A stretch of DNA of 64,000 bases from Shewanella polaris (GCF_006385555.1 NZ_CP041036.1:620001-684000); one strand, 5' to 3'. Shown: positions 8,695 to 18,070, numbered from the stretch's first letter. The notes: generated by a model from the letters alone, not told the origin. Numbers and translations: made by a program.

Positions 8695-11279
8695 AGTGCT
8701 TCCTGTTGTAAGCTCGATATTAATGGTTTTCGAGTTTGCCAATATAAGGGCAAACACACGGCGAATAAGCAACTCACTACCGTAATCATCACCACTTGAA
8801 AATATGCGCCCCAATCCCACACCATAGCGATACTCCACCCAAATGCCTGTAATGTGACTTTATGAATTAATAAATAGCCAAGTAATGCGCCAGTAGGTAA
8901 AGCAACCAAGCAGGTTAATAGCACGATAAATAACATTTGTACTAATACCATTAAACGTAATTGATTACGGCTGACGCCTAAGGCATATAAGCGTGCCAAA
9001 GGGGCTTGTCGAGCTTGTGTCAACATCATGCAGGCACTGAACAAACCTATGGCCGCTACCAGTAACGTTAAGCTATTAAGCACGACAGTGATTGAGAATG
9101 TCTTATTAAATATGTTAATCGCTTCCGTTTTAATCCGCTGCTGGCTGTACATATAAGCGGAAGACAAATTGATTTTCTGGCTAATGTTGTTTTGTAGTGA
9201 CGTGATATCCCCTTGGTAGGATACCGCTAAACTAATAGGTTTGGCGGGTAACTTATATTGCTGCCATAACGATTGAGTAATAATGGCTTCGCCTTGAGGG
9301 TTACCGTAATCGTAATAAATAGCGCCAATGGTTAAATGGTGTTGGTCAAATTGTGATAGTTGAACCTTGTCGCCTATATCGAGTTGGTATTTTATCGATA
9401 ATGGTTCACTGATCATTACGCTTTCGCCAGACGTGAATGTTGGCCAAAAATCATCGGCCGTTATTTTAAAGACGGTTGTTTCAGTTAGCGACAAATGGTC
9501 ACGACTAACAAGGTGAATGGGCACTTGTGTTTGCGGTGTTGTAATGCGATTGAGGTGGCTATCTATAGTCCATTGATCATAAATGGCTTCAACCTTGGGA
9601 TCTTGCTTTAATAAAATAGTTAGCGCATCGATTTGATTAGGGTTGGGTCTAATGTATAAATCGGCATGTAAACGGGCATCGAGCCATTTTTTCAAGGTGA
9701 TTTCAAAGCTACCGACTAGGGTATTCATGGCAATATTGGCACACAACGCTAACAACATGGCCATCATAGCAAGGGCGAGCGGGGCAATGATTTCTTTGGT
9801 TTCGGCTATCACATATTGCCAAAGTCCTTTAGGCATCAATGGGCTGAGTACGTTTACCGCCCAATGTAGACATTGTGGTAATAGCAATGGAATAGCGACT
9901 GAAAGAATACCCAATAACACTAAGCTATGGCGATATTCCTCGGTAAAGGCAAATGCGACAGTACAGATCAATAATAGCAGCGCTGCGATAACAAATTGTC
10001 GCCAATGGATAATATTGAATCGTTGGTTTTGCGGCTGTTTTTGAGCCCCTTGGGCTAATGGGGTGTTTATAAGGCTGAACAACATCGGAATGCAAGCTGC
10101 GAAGGCTGCTGACAAGGTCAATACAAGCGCCTGAACAAACCATTGCCATTGCCAGATACCAGGTAATAGCTTAGCCCCATAAAGCTGTTCAAGTGTTATC
10201 GCGACCATAGGTTGCAACCACTGCGACAACTGCAAACCAACAATAAAGCCCAATACACAACCCACAAACACTAAGATGAGTATTTCAAGGCTTAAGGCAA
10301 GCATCACCGTGCGCCTATCGAGTCCTTGCTGCATGATTTGCACCAGCAGTTTTTGACGCTTCATTAAGCTGTAGCGTACTCCGTTGTAAGCAATAAATAA
10401 TCCAACCACAAAGGCTAACATGCTCATGGCATCGAGATTAAGGTGAAAGCTGGCTGTTAGGGCGGTTAGCGATTCACCTTCACGAGTTTGAGTAGTGAAA
10501 TTCAGTTTGCTGGTATCAATGCCAGCTTGAGTGAGGGTATCTGTTAACCTAGCGATAAGCTGCTCATCGGATTCAGCCGTATCTGCGGAGCTAGAGCCAA
10601 AAACGGCAATGTAACTTAGCTTCCCTTGCATATTAAGCAAGGGTTGGGCTAGTGATATGTCAGCCAACAAAGCCGAGCCCAGTCCCCAACTATCATCGAT
10701 GACAATGATTTCAAGGGGCATGCCATTTAAGATTATGCTATTCGATTGATTGGTGACGTTACTAATGCGATCGCGTTGGCTTGTCGACATCAATACATTA
10801 GGCTTACCGCCGATTAACTCGGCAAGTGGAATATTAGTCGACGTTATTTTGGTAGAGGAATGCGATGAGTTTGAGTCATTATCTTGCTGCTTACGACTGC
10901 TGATTGCCGCAATAATATCGCTACTATTAACTCGCCATAGCCTGCCTTGTTCGTCGGTTGCGATGCCTTCAATGCTGGCAATAGTATTGAAGCCTGCGTT
11001 AGCTAATACAAAGTAAACTGATTCATCAATACTGCTTTGTGTACTGTGGCTAATGGATAAGCGTGCTTGTTGACTGAGTAACTCTGATACATTGCCATAG
11101 CTTTGTTTGGCATTTTCATTGGTTGCATAAACACCAATCAATAATGTTACCGCCAGCATAATGCCTAACAAAATGGCACTGGCTTGTAGCGGTGCATGCC
11201 GGTAATGACTGGCGAATAAACGTAAGCATAAACTTAAGCGCCTTATTGATGAGAAGTACGATGATGAATCGGTCATCAT
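8691..11279 (-). CDS. FtsX-like ABC transporter permease (AttFG-type fused permease)
   Basis: This 862-residue inner-membrane protein has two FtsX/MacB-type permease modules in one chain. A transmembrane helix near residues 30-50 precedes a large periplasmic domain (to about 280). Three to four helices (285-480) and a second bundle (495-520) follow, then another periplasmic domain, then the C-terminal helices at about 735-850 ending in a short cytoplasmic tail. The double-module form matches permeases that work with a single LolD-like ATPase. It starts three bases after the ATPase gene and overlaps the AttH-like gene, so the three genes form one operon. A role in moving lipids or hydrophobic molecules out of the membrane is inferred from the family. 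Confidence 0.85.
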   Translation of the reverse strand: MMTDSSSYFSSIRRLSLCLRLFASHYRHAPLQASAILLGIMLAVTLLIGVYATNENAKQSYGNVSELLSQQARLSISHSTQSSIDESVYFVLANAGFNTIASIEGIATDEQGRLWRVNSSDIIAAISSRKQQDNDSNSSHSSTKITSTNIPLAELIGGKPNVLMSTSQRDRISNVTNQSNSIILNGMPLEIIVIDDSWGLGSALLADISLAQPLLNMQGKLSYIAVFGSSSADTAESDEQLIARLTDTLTQAGIDTSKLNFTTQTREGESLTALTASFHLNLDAMSMLAFVVGLFIAYNGVRYSLMKRQKLLVQIMQQGLDRRTVMLALSLEILILVFVGCVLGFIVGLQLSQWLQPMVAITLEQLYGAKLLPGIWQWQWFVQALVLTLSAAFAACIPMLFSLINTPLAQGAQKQPQNQRFNIIHWRQFVIAALLLLICTVAFAFTEEYRHSLVLLGILSVAIPLLLPQCLHWAVNVLSPLMPKGLWQYVIAETKEIIAPLALAMMAMLLALCANIAMNTLVGSFEITLKKWLDARLHADLYIRPNPNQIDALTILLKQDPKVEAIYDQWTIDSHLNRITTPQTQVPIHLVSRDHLSLTETTVFKITADDFWPTFTSGESVMISEPLSIKYQLDIGDKVQLSQFDQHHLTIGAIYYDYGNPQGEAIITQSLWQQYKLPAKPISLAVSYQGDITSLQNNISQKINLSSAYMYSQQRIKTEAINIFNKTFSITVVLNSLTLLVAAIGLFSACMMLTQARQAPLARLYALGVSRNQLRLMVLVQMLFIVLLTCLVALPTGALLGYLLIHKVTLQAFGWSIAMVWDWGAYFQVVMITVVSCLFAVCLPLYWQTRKPLISSLQQEAL

Positions 11280-11282
11280 GCT

Positions 11283-11987
11283 CTAACCCTGCAGCTTTTT
11301 GTCGATAGGGTTAACGACTATCTGTTGGTTTTCAACATGCCAACGGTGTTGCATAAACGCTGCGCATTGCTCGCTATGGGTGACCATTAAGATACAACAA
11401 TTAGCTTGCTGGGCTAAGTCTGTGAGTAATTGCATCACCTGCATGCCTGCGTGTTGGTCGAGATTACCTGTGGGTTCATCTGCCAAAATTAACTGCGGTT
11501 TATGGGCTAATGCCCTGGCAATCGCCACTCTTTGTTGTTGCCCACCAGAGAGATTTTCAACGTTACGGTCGAGTAATGCAGTTAATCCGAGCTGGTGGCA
11601 TAATTCATCACACCAAGTGCTCCAAGTTAATTGATTTAACGCGAGTGAAAATTGAATGTTGTCACGGACATTTAATGGTGTAAGTAAGTTAAATTGTTGA
11701 AATACCACCCCAAGTGACTGACGTCGATATTGGCTCCACTGTTTATCTTGCCATTGCGATACCGAGCGCATGCTATCACCTTGGCGGATCAACATGTCGC
11801 CACTGTCGATGGTTTCAAAGCCACCAATGATATTAAGTAAAGTACTTTTCCCGCTGCCACTAGGGCCTGTGAGTGCAATCGTTTGACCTTGCTGCAGGGT
11901 AAGGTTTACTTGTTGTAGTACTGGATGAAATGACTCACCATCACGAAACCCTTTACTGATGTTCTCTAAGGTGACGATGCTTGTCAT
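11283..11987 (-). CDS. ABC transporter ATP-binding protein (LolD/MacB type)
   Basis: This 234-residue ATPase energises the adjacent FtsX-type permease. Walker A is GPSGSGKST at about residues 40-48, the Q-loop lies in FQQFNLL, the signature is LSGGQQQRVAIARAL and Walker B is LILADEPTGNLD followed by the H-loop VTHS. This is the pattern of the MacB/LolD/FtsE group. It is the first gene of the three-gene operon reading on the minus strand, with only three bases to the permease. Confidence 0.93.
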   Translation of the reverse strand: MTSIVTLENISKGFRDGESFHPVLQQVNLTLQQGQTIALTGPSGSGKSTLLNIIGGFETIDSGDMLIRQGDSMRSVSQWQDKQWSQYRRQSLGVVFQQFNLLTPLNVRDNIQFSLALNQLTWSTWCDELCHQLGLTALLDRNVENLSGGQQQRVAIARALAHKPQLILADEPTGNLDQHAGMQVMQLLTDLAQQANCCILMVTHSEQCAAFMQHRWHVENQQIVVNPIDKKLQG

Positions 11988-12071
11988 AGTCGCTCCATCT
12001 TTTAATAAACTGACTTAACTGAATAATGTTATCAATAATATACGCGATATAAGTGGTTTTTGTTCAAAAAT

Positions 12072-12097
12072 AAAAAAAGCGAACCAATGGCTCGCTT
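12072..12097 (-). terminator. Terminator of ygfZ
   Basis: On the minus strand AAGCGAGCCA, a short loop and TGGTTCGCTT are followed by a T run, starting 25 bases after the ygfZ stop codon. The stem has one non-Watson-Crick step. Confidence 0.75.
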
Positions 12098-12121
12098 AAT
12101 TAAAGTAAAACAGTGAATTAA

Positions 12122-13084
12122 TTACTCATCAATGAGTGAATAAGGTAATTCAATAATTGATAACTGTGAACTTTCATCTTCGGCAACACGTAGTTGAGCG
12201 CCATTTTCAGTATCATTAGGCAGTACAGCTGTAAGGAGTACTTTATCGCCATATTGGACGCACTCAATAATATTACCACCACGGCGGAAACCGTCTTCAA
12301 GGGCAATTTCTAATTGGGTATCAGTGCTGATAGTTTTGCTGGTGGTGCCAGACAAAATATACAGTGCACGTTTATTGCCACCGCGATATTTCATTCGAGC
12401 AATTGTTTCTTGGCCCATGTAACAGCCTTTGGTAAAGCTAATGCCATTAATAGCTTGCAGATTACACATTTGTGGCACGTACTGACCAGAATGAGCCGCA
12501 TCGATGTTTGGATAGCCGGCTTTAATTTCTAATGCTTGCCATGTGCTGGCATCAAACAACGTTTGTTCAGACTGGCTGATAATGGTTTCTGCTGCCGCAT
12601 TGTGAATAATGGCAATAAAACGCTCATCATCACGAATAATCACACCTTGATCTACAAGATTGAGCGCTTGTGATACATCACCAAAATGTTCGGTAACAAA
12701 GGCTTGGGCTGCTGTTCCTGCAATGCCGATGATTTGATAATCATTGCTGACATCCGCTAGCTCAGCTTTACTAAATACAGCGTATTTTTGTAACTGAGGT
12801 AAATCTAGGCTTAAGGTACTTTTTGGCAATAACATAAATAGGCTATCGCCTATTGCAAATGTACGGAAACTGGCAAGCATTTTACCTTTAGGATCACAAT
12901 GTGCGCCCCATTTCCATTGGTCAGCAGTTAATGAACTGATGTCTGTGGTGACTTGGCCATGAATAAAGCTGCGGCCTTGCTCGCCGGTGATTTCAATTAA
13001 TCCCATATGAGTCAAACTAGATAGCACTAATGCAGGAGACGTGGCGATGAAATCCCAATCTGGTTGGTTTACTGAAATGGTCAT
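12122..13084 (-). CDS. ygfZ: tRNA-modifying / Fe-S maintenance protein YgfZ
   Basis: YgfZ is a folate-binding GcvT-like protein that supports certain Fe-S enzymes such as the MiaB methylthiotransferase. The family hallmark K-G-C-Y-M-G-Q-E is present in FTKGCYMGQETIARM. The N-terminal GcvT-like region includes LIEITGEQGRSFIHGQVTTD and HCDPKGKMLASFR. I chose ATG at 13084 (MTISVNQPDW, 320 residues, close to the family length). The longer frame upstream runs through the serA-side terminator region and is unlikely to be translated. It stands alone between terminators downstream of serA on the minus strand. Confidence 0.92.
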   Translation of the reverse strand: MTISVNQPDWDFIATSPALVLSSLTHMGLIEITGEQGRSFIHGQVTTDISSLTADQWKWGAHCDPKGKMLASFRTFAIGDSLFMLLPKSTLSLDLPQLQKYAVFSKAELADVSNDYQIIGIAGTAAQAFVTEHFGDVSQALNLVDQGVIIRDDERFIAIIHNAAAETIISQSEQTLFDASTWQALEIKAGYPNIDAAHSGQYVPQMCNLQAINGISFTKGCYMGQETIARMKYRGGNKRALYILSGTTSKTISTDTQLEIALEDGFRRGGNIIECVQYGDKVLLTAVLPNDTENGAQLRVAEDESSQLSIIELPYSLIDE

Positions 13085-13175
13085 AACTATCCCTAACGTG
13101 AGAATAAGACGGTATAGTTTGGAGTGTAACGGATTAATAGAAAGCTCAACAGGGGGGAGCGGTTTTAAAACCAAG

Positions 13176-13208
13176 AAAAAAGCTACCTTGTGAACAAGAT
13201 AGCTTTTT
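13176..13208. terminator. Bidirectional-looking terminator downstream of serA
   Basis: AAAAAGCTACCTTGT, a GA loop and ACAAGATAGCTTTTT form a long stem with one mismatch. On the minus strand it ends serA 43 bases after the stop codon. It lies upstream of the ygfZ start. Confidence 0.8.
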
Positions 13209-13250
13209 AAATAATATCATTAATTCGAATTAATTGTTTACTCAGCCAAC

Positions 13251-14480
13251 TTAAAACAATACCCGCGCACGGATGGTGCCTTCAATGGATTTTAATTCAA
13301 CTAATGCTTCTTCAGCTTGATCAGAATCGACTTCCATTACCACATAACCAATCTCTGCAGTGGTCTGTAGATATTGAGCGGCAATGTTAATGTGTTTCTC
13401 TGAAAATGCTTGGTTGATTTTGATCAACACACCAGGACGGTTTTGGTGAATGTGCAATAAGCGTGAGGTACCGCTATGTTGTGCTAAAGACACTTCTGGG
13501 AAATTAACGGCTGACAAAGTAGAACCATTGTCAGAGTATTTTACCAGCTTGCCTGCAACTTCAATCCCGATATTTTGTTGGGCTTCAGCTGTACTGCCAC
13601 CAATATGTGGTGTGAGCAACACATTGTCTAAACCACGTAATGGTGTAATAAATTCATCATCATTCGATTTAGGTTCAACGGGGAACACATCAATCGCTGC
13701 ACCTGCAAGATGTTCAGATTTTAGCGCTTGAGCTAAGTCTTCAATATCGACTACGGTACCGCGAGAGGCATTGATAAAAAAACTGCCTTGACGCATCTGA
13801 GCAAATTGAGCCTTAGCAAACATATCTTTAGTTTGCGGCGTTTCCGGCACATGCAGACTGACGACATCTGCTTGAGACAATAACTCGTCCATAGAATGAA
13901 TTTGAGAAGCATTACCTAACGGTAATTTGTCTTCAATATCAAAGAAAATCACTCTCATGCCTAAGGTTTCAGCCAAAATACCCAGCTGAGTGCCAATATG
14001 ACCATAACCGATCACACCTAATGTTTTACCACGCACTTCAACACTGCCATTTGCGCTTTTTAACCAACCGCCACGATGCGAGATAGCATTACGCTGTGGA
14101 ATGCCACGCATTAGCATAATGATTTCACCAATAACCAATTCAGCAACACTTCGAGTATTAGAGAAGGGCGCGTTGAATACCGGAATACCCAATTTTTCAG
14201 CAGTAGCTAAATCGACTTGGTTGGTACCGATACAAAAACAGCCGATGGCAACCAGCTTTTCTGCATGATGTAGTACTTCTGCAGTAATTTGAGAACGGGA
14301 ACGTAATCCAACAAAGTGAGCATCTTTAATTGATGCAAGTAAAGCATCTTCACCTAAAGAGGCTTTATGATATTCAATGTTGGTATAACCTGCTCGTTCT
14401 AGTACATCAACCGCAGTTTGGTGGACGCCTTCCAACAGCAGGATTTTGATCTTATCCTTGTCAAGCGAGTGTTTCGCCAT
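13251..14480 (-). CDS. serA: D-3-phosphoglycerate dehydrogenase
   Basis: SerA oxidises 3-phosphoglycerate to 3-phosphohydroxypyruvate, the committed step of serine synthesis, in the cytoplasm. The product is 409 residues, one shorter than E. coli SerA. It shows the substrate domain (LLEGVH, GLRSRSQIT), the nucleotide-binding signature GYGHIGTQLG, the catalytic-site regions INASRGTVVDIE and LTPHIGGSTAEAQ, and a C-terminal ACT domain from about residue 337 (RLLHIHQNRPGVLIKINQAF, ending IRARVLF) that binds serine for feedback inhibition. It lies alone on the minus strand between terminators. Confidence 0.97.
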   Translation of the reverse strand: MAKHSLDKDKIKILLLEGVHQTAVDVLERAGYTNIEYHKASLGEDALLASIKDAHFVGLRSRSQITAEVLHHAEKLVAIGCFCIGTNQVDLATAEKLGIPVFNAPFSNTRSVAELVIGEIIMLMRGIPQRNAISHRGGWLKSANGSVEVRGKTLGVIGYGHIGTQLGILAETLGMRVIFFDIEDKLPLGNASQIHSMDELLSQADVVSLHVPETPQTKDMFAKAQFAQMRQGSFFINASRGTVVDIEDLAQALKSEHLAGAAIDVFPVEPKSNDDEFITPLRGLDNVLLTPHIGGSTAEAQQNIGIEVAGKLVKYSDNGSTLSAVNFPEVSLAQHSGTSRLLHIHQNRPGVLIKINQAFSEKHINIAAQYLQTTAEIGYVVMEVDSDQAEEALVELKSIEGTIRARVLF

Positions 14481-14667
14481 GATATGGGTACCCTCTTATC
14501 ATTAAATGATACTTATGCTAATACTAATGCATTAGCCAATAGTTATGATATAAATGCGGACTTGCGAAGCATTATCAAAGTAGCACTTTTTTAAGCGCTT
14601 GTGGAGGGCTAGATGGCTAAAGTTAATATTCTAAATTTAGAACAATATCACAAATGAGGGATTTATA

Positions 14668-15288
14668 TTGAATAACAAGATGTTATGGTGCGTGGTTTAT
14701 CTATTTGTGTTGATATGGTCGGTCAGTAATCCAAAGGATATGTTTACTTGGTGGTTGGAAGCTATTCCCGCATTAATCGCCTTACCAATATTGTTTTTTA
14801 GTCGTAAAAGCTTTCCTCTGACCACCTTAGCCTATGTACTTATTTTAGTGCATTGCTGTGTGCTATTTGTGGGCGCTCGGTACACCTATGCGGAAGTGCC
14901 ATTGTTTGATTGGCTGGCACAAGTGATGGGCAGTGATAGAAATAATTACGATAAATTAGGGCATTTTGCCCAAGGTTTTGTACCTGTTATATTGGCTCGA
15001 GAAATTTTTATCCGTAAGCAAGTAATACAAATCGGTGCTTGGTGTCAGTTTTTATCGGTATGTTTTGTGTTGGCATTCTCTGCTTTTTATGAATTAGTTG
15101 AATGGTGGGTAGCCATTGCTACTGGCGAAAATGCTGAGGCGTTTTTGGGCACACAAGGGTATGTTTGGGATACTCAATCTGATATGTTTTTAGCATTGAT
15201 TGGTGGGATTTGCGGGGTTTTATTGCTCTCATCATTACATAATAAGCAAATAGCGGCCAAAATGCTGATTAAACAAAGTTCCGTTTAA
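14668..15288 (+). CDS. DUF2238 (YjdF-like) inner-membrane protein
   Basis: This 206-residue protein has about six hydrophobic segments. Family motifs are NNYDKLGHFAQGFVPVILARE and FYELVEWWVA with a following GYVWDTQSDMF stretch, which match the DUF2238 family of unknown function. The start is TTG at 14668 with GAGGG seven bases upstream; the next ATG is twelve bases inside. It is divergent from serA. Confidence 0.85.
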   Translation: MNNKMLWCVVYLFVLIWSVSNPKDMFTWWLEAIPALIALPILFFSRKSFPLTTLAYVLILVHCCVLFVGARYTYAEVPLFDWLAQVMGSDRNNYDKLGHFAQGFVPVILAREIFIRKQVIQIGAWCQFLSVCFVLAFSAFYELVEWWVAIATGENAEAFLGTQGYVWDTQSDMFLALIGGICGVLLLSSLHNKQIAAKMLIKQSSV

Positions 15289-15300
15289 TGTTAATGGTTG

Positions 15301-15320
15301 AACTTGTGTTATCACAAGTT
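15301..15320 (+). terminator. Weak hairpin after the DUF2238 gene
   Basis: AACTTGTG, a TTAT loop and CACAAGTT form a perfect eight-base stem, 12 bases after the stop codon. The following T run is interrupted, so termination is uncertain. Confidence 0.4.
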
Positions 15321-15762
15321 CGGCTATTTTGTTGTTTGTATAGAATTGTTGTTTTTATAGATAATTGTTTGAGCGAGTAGAGAGTATGAGCTTATCAGTC
15401 TTAAGCTAGTGATAAAGTCTATTTAACGTCAGTCAAATTTACTATTAATACTTTAGACTGATAAAATAGTCATAACAACTAGCAAATTTTTACTATGCTT
15501 GCAGTATAAAATAGTTTTTATAATAAAAACTGTTATTGAGAAGTGATTTATCGCCATGTTCATTTATGCAGATATTGACTTCACGATATTAAGAGCATCA
15601 TAAATATCCAAATAAAGCGCTCTAAATATAATAACAAAAAGTACATTATCTGCATTAGCTAATGCTTTAAAGCTAGAAACAAGTTTTTGCGTACGTAGTA
15701 GGTAACTTTAGGATGTGCTCAAGGTATGTTGGGCAAGAAAGTACTTTTCAGGGAGAAGAGTG
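15321..15762. other. Long AT-rich 5' region of the LuxR gene
   Basis: This 442-base stretch contains no gene that I can support. It is AT-rich, and it probably holds the promoter and leader of the LuxR-type regulator that starts at 15763. No clear operator was identified. Confidence 0.4.
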
Positions 15763-16431
15763 ATGAGTTCAAATATTGATGAATTGGTGTTCGTACACCA
15801 AATCGCTGCACCTTGCCATTTAGCTATTTTGGCTGAATCTATCGGATTAAAAACCCGAATCGTTAAACATGCCGCAGATCTTGAACTAGACAAAAAATCC
15901 AATAATTTTTATTTTGTCTCACAAAAAGGTGCAGCCCTAGATAATAAGGGTATTCCATTATTGGTATCGCGTTTAGTGGTACATGTCCCAGTTGCCTTAT
16001 ACCAAGTTGAACGTGGGTCACTTGACCAAGAATCAGCGCTGCTTTTAGGCGTGCGTGGTTTATTGTACAGTGATCAACGCATGGACTTAATGCTGACGGG
16101 TTTACGTAAAATGGTTTCCGACGAATTGTGGTATGACCGTCCTTTAATCAGTAAAATTTTTAGACGTTTGATTCAACAATTAGACACTAATATTGACATT
16201 TCCACCGATACCGTCGCTATTCTCCAAAAACTCACCACCAGAGAGCGTACTATTATTCAACTTGTTTCCAGTGGCGCACGCAATAAAGAAATTGCTCAAC
16301 GTTTGTGTATTAGTGAACATACTGTGAAAGCCCATATTTCCTCTATTTTCCGTAAAACAGAGTCTCGTAATCGCGTAGAATTATTGCGATGGGCACAAAC
16401 TTATCAAACTCATTGTGAATTAGTGAATTAG
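15763..16431 (+). CDS. LuxR-family (CsgD/VpsT-like) transcriptional regulator
   Basis: This 222-residue regulator has a C-terminal LuxR helix-turn-helix at about residues 155-215 (LTTRERTIIQLVSSGARNKE, then EIAQRLCISEHTVKAHISSIF). The N-terminal domain lacks the Asp pattern of a phosphorylated receiver and resembles CsgD/VpsT-type regulators. Those control biofilm matrix genes, and some bind c-di-GMP. I chose ATG at 15763 because GGGAGAAG lies just upstream; the longer frame starting at 15715 has no such site. The target genes are unknown. Confidence 0.85.
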   Translation: MSSNIDELVFVHQIAAPCHLAILAESIGLKTRIVKHAADLELDKKSNNFYFVSQKGAALDNKGIPLLVSRLVVHVPVALYQVERGSLDQESALLLGVRGLLYSDQRMDLMLTGLRKMVSDELWYDRPLISKIFRRLIQQLDTNIDISTDTVAILQKLTTRERTIIQLVSSGARNKEIAQRLCISEHTVKAHISSIFRKTESRNRVELLRWAQTYQTHCELVN

Positions 16432-16462
16432 CATGTTGGATATTTTATCCAATAATGACATT

Positions 16463-16484
16463 AGGAGCTTAGGCTCCTTTTTTT
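16463..16484 (+). terminator. Terminator of the LuxR gene
   Basis: AGGAGC, a TTAG loop and GCTCCT are followed by seven T residues, 32 bases after the stop codon. Confidence 0.9.
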
Positions 16485-16511
16485 AAGCGGTTAATCTAAT
16501 CACAAGTGTTA

Positions 16512-16875
16512 ATACCAATCTCATTAAATATCTGGTCAGTTCAGAGTCTCTCAGGTTTTTCAATTCAAGGCGCATTGATGTAGAAATGGTTGTTCCCTTT
16601 TAAATCGATGCAACACCGAAGTGGAATACCTGAGAGACTCCATTCTGGCGGGTTTCAAAGTCCTGTATGCTTCGTTAGATGTTTTCAAAATACGACTGCA
16701 TGGTCTATTTTTTCCATAAAAAATACGACATTCCCACCCTCCATGGCGGTCAGATGCTGGAGGTAGAGTAACGCAGGAGCTTCTTACCGAGAATCACTAT
16801 TCGCTTCAATCATCTGCTTTGCCTACAGCACTTTGAACTCCAGCTGAAATAGCACATATTTAATAGGATTGGTAT
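16512..16875. mobile_element. MITE-like non-autonomous element with about 20-bp terminal inverted repeats
   Basis: The ends ATACCAATCTCATTAAATAT (16512-16531) and ATATTTAATAGGATTGGTAT (16856-16875) are inverted repeats differing at two positions. There is no ORF of meaningful size inside. An internal perfect inverted repeat, GAGTCTCTCAGGT at 16544-16556 and ACCTGAGAGACTC at 16628-16640, would fold the left part into a large hairpin. The terminal TA bases are ambiguous, so I cannot define a target duplication. The structure fits a small element mobilised in trans. Confidence 0.7.
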
Positions 16876-16942
16876 AGCTTTTAAAAGCTTAAGCTAATTA
16901 GTACACTGAGATGACTAACTATAATAAAGATGGATATTAATA

Positions 16943-17380
16943 ATGAGTATTTGGTTTAACACTGTCACTTTAGAAGATTGTGCTCGCTTAGATGCTGGGA
17001 TGCACGGAAAGGGCACCTTAATGCAAACATTAGGGATTAAGATTACCGAAATTGGTGATGATTATATGGTTGCTACCATGCCTGCTAACCCAGCTGTACA
17101 TAATCCACTAGGGATAGTTCACGGCGGTGCAAACGTCGCTTTAGCGGAAACCGTAGCCAGTTATGCCGCTAACTTTGTGGTCGACTTTAACCGTTACTAT
17201 TGTGTAGGCCAAGAAATCAACGCCAATCATTTAAAAGCATCCCGAAATGGTGAGTTAACGGCAACGGCTAAACCCGTGCACTTAGGAAAACGCAGTTCGG
17301 TTTGGGAAATTTTGATCCGTAATAGTGCTGGTGAGTTATGTTGTATTTCACGTATGACTGCAGCAGTGATTGAGCGATAA
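16943..17380 (+). CDS. Hotdog-fold acyl-CoA thioesterase (MenI/YdiI-like)
   Basis: This 145-residue hotdog-fold thioesterase closely resembles E. coli MenI (YdiI), which hydrolyses DHNA-CoA in menaquinone synthesis, and the wider PaaI group. The signature PLGIVHGGANVALAETVAS contains the expected catalytic Glu. GVKIT-like and NANHLKASRNG segments match the family's substrate face. It is a single gene. A menaquinone role would suit a respiring Shewanella, but PaaI-type enzymes are promiscuous and the true substrate is not shown. Confidence 0.88.
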   Translation: MSIWFNTVTLEDCARLDAGMHGKGTLMQTLGIKITEIGDDYMVATMPANPAVHNPLGIVHGGANVALAETVASYAANFVVDFNRYYCVGQEINANHLKASRNGELTATAKPVHLGKRSSVWEILIRNSAGELCCISRMTAAVIER

Positions 17381-17599
17381 ACTATAATGGATACTAGAAA
17401 TAAATAAGCCTTATAATCAACGATAGAGCAACGTTTTTACCTTGTTGATTTTGTACTATGTAAGGCGAAGTATTTATTTAGTCCGTTCGAATATGTCTAT
17501 AGATACGTTAAGTAAAAAGTTATGTCTCCTATTAATTGGTTTTGCTTAGCGACGTTACTCGCTTGCATTGGATGTAGCATATCAATATAAGGAAAATCC

Positions 17600-17842
17600 A
17601 TGGATAGTATCAACATCTGGGAATGGGTAGGGTATTTAGCCTCTGTGGTTGTAGCAATTTCGCTGATGATGTCCAACATAAAGAAACTACGCTGGTGGAA
17701 CTTACTTGGTGCTGGGTTGTTTGTGGCTTATGGTTTGGCTATTGATGCTATTCCAGTGGCACTGGTTAACTTTTTTATTGTGTTAATTGATGCTTATTAT
17801 TTGGTTAAGTTGTATCGCGATCCGCCCTCACCACCAGAGTAA
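17600..17842 (+). CDS. Small YgjV/SemiSWEET-like inner-membrane protein
   Basis: This 80-residue protein has three transmembrane helices (about residues 8-24, 33-48 and 50-69) and a short charged C-terminal tail. It starts at ATG 17600 with GGAA seven bases upstream. The pattern EWVGYLASVVVAISLMMSNI with RWWNLLGAGLFVAYGL resembles YgjV-like proteins and half-SWEET modules. The transport role is not established. A terminator follows closely. Confidence 0.7.
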   Translation: MDSINIWEWVGYLASVVVAISLMMSNIKKLRWWNLLGAGLFVAYGLAIDAIPVALVNFFIVLIDAYYLVKLYRDPPSPPE

Positions 17843-17856
17843 TTAATCCGTTTATT

Positions 17857-17888
17857 AAAAAAGCCAAAATGAAAATTTTGGTTTTTTT
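17857..17888 (+). terminator. Terminator after the YgjV-like gene
   Basis: CCAAAAT, a GAAA loop and ATTTTGG, extended by A and T flanks, are followed by a T run. Confidence 0.85.
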
Positions 17889-18004
17889 ATTGTCTGCGTC
17901 TACTCGTAATCTGTTTTTCCAATTACTGATAAGATTCAGTATCGATTTTTAAGATTGTAGTTATCTATTTTAATCGTTTTTAATAATTGAACAGAGCTTC
18001 TATT

Positions 18005-18070
18005 ATGTCTCCATCGAGTGATGAATTGAGTGAGGAAAATCATCATGGCAACAGTTTACGACTTAATTGA
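18005..18070 (+). other. Short upstream ORF 1 before catalase (21 aa)
   Basis: The ATG at 18005 opens a frame reading MSPSSDELSEENHHGNSLRL that ends at TGA 18068-18070. It overlaps the second short ORF in a different frame, and no strong ribosome-binding site precedes it. Confidence 0.2.

Noticed and set aside
17522..17590. 22-codon frame (MSPINWFCLATLLACIGCSI) just before the YgjV-like gene.
   Set aside because: It is hydrophobic and lipobox-like, but it has no convincing Shine-Dalgarno and is too short to support without conservation data.
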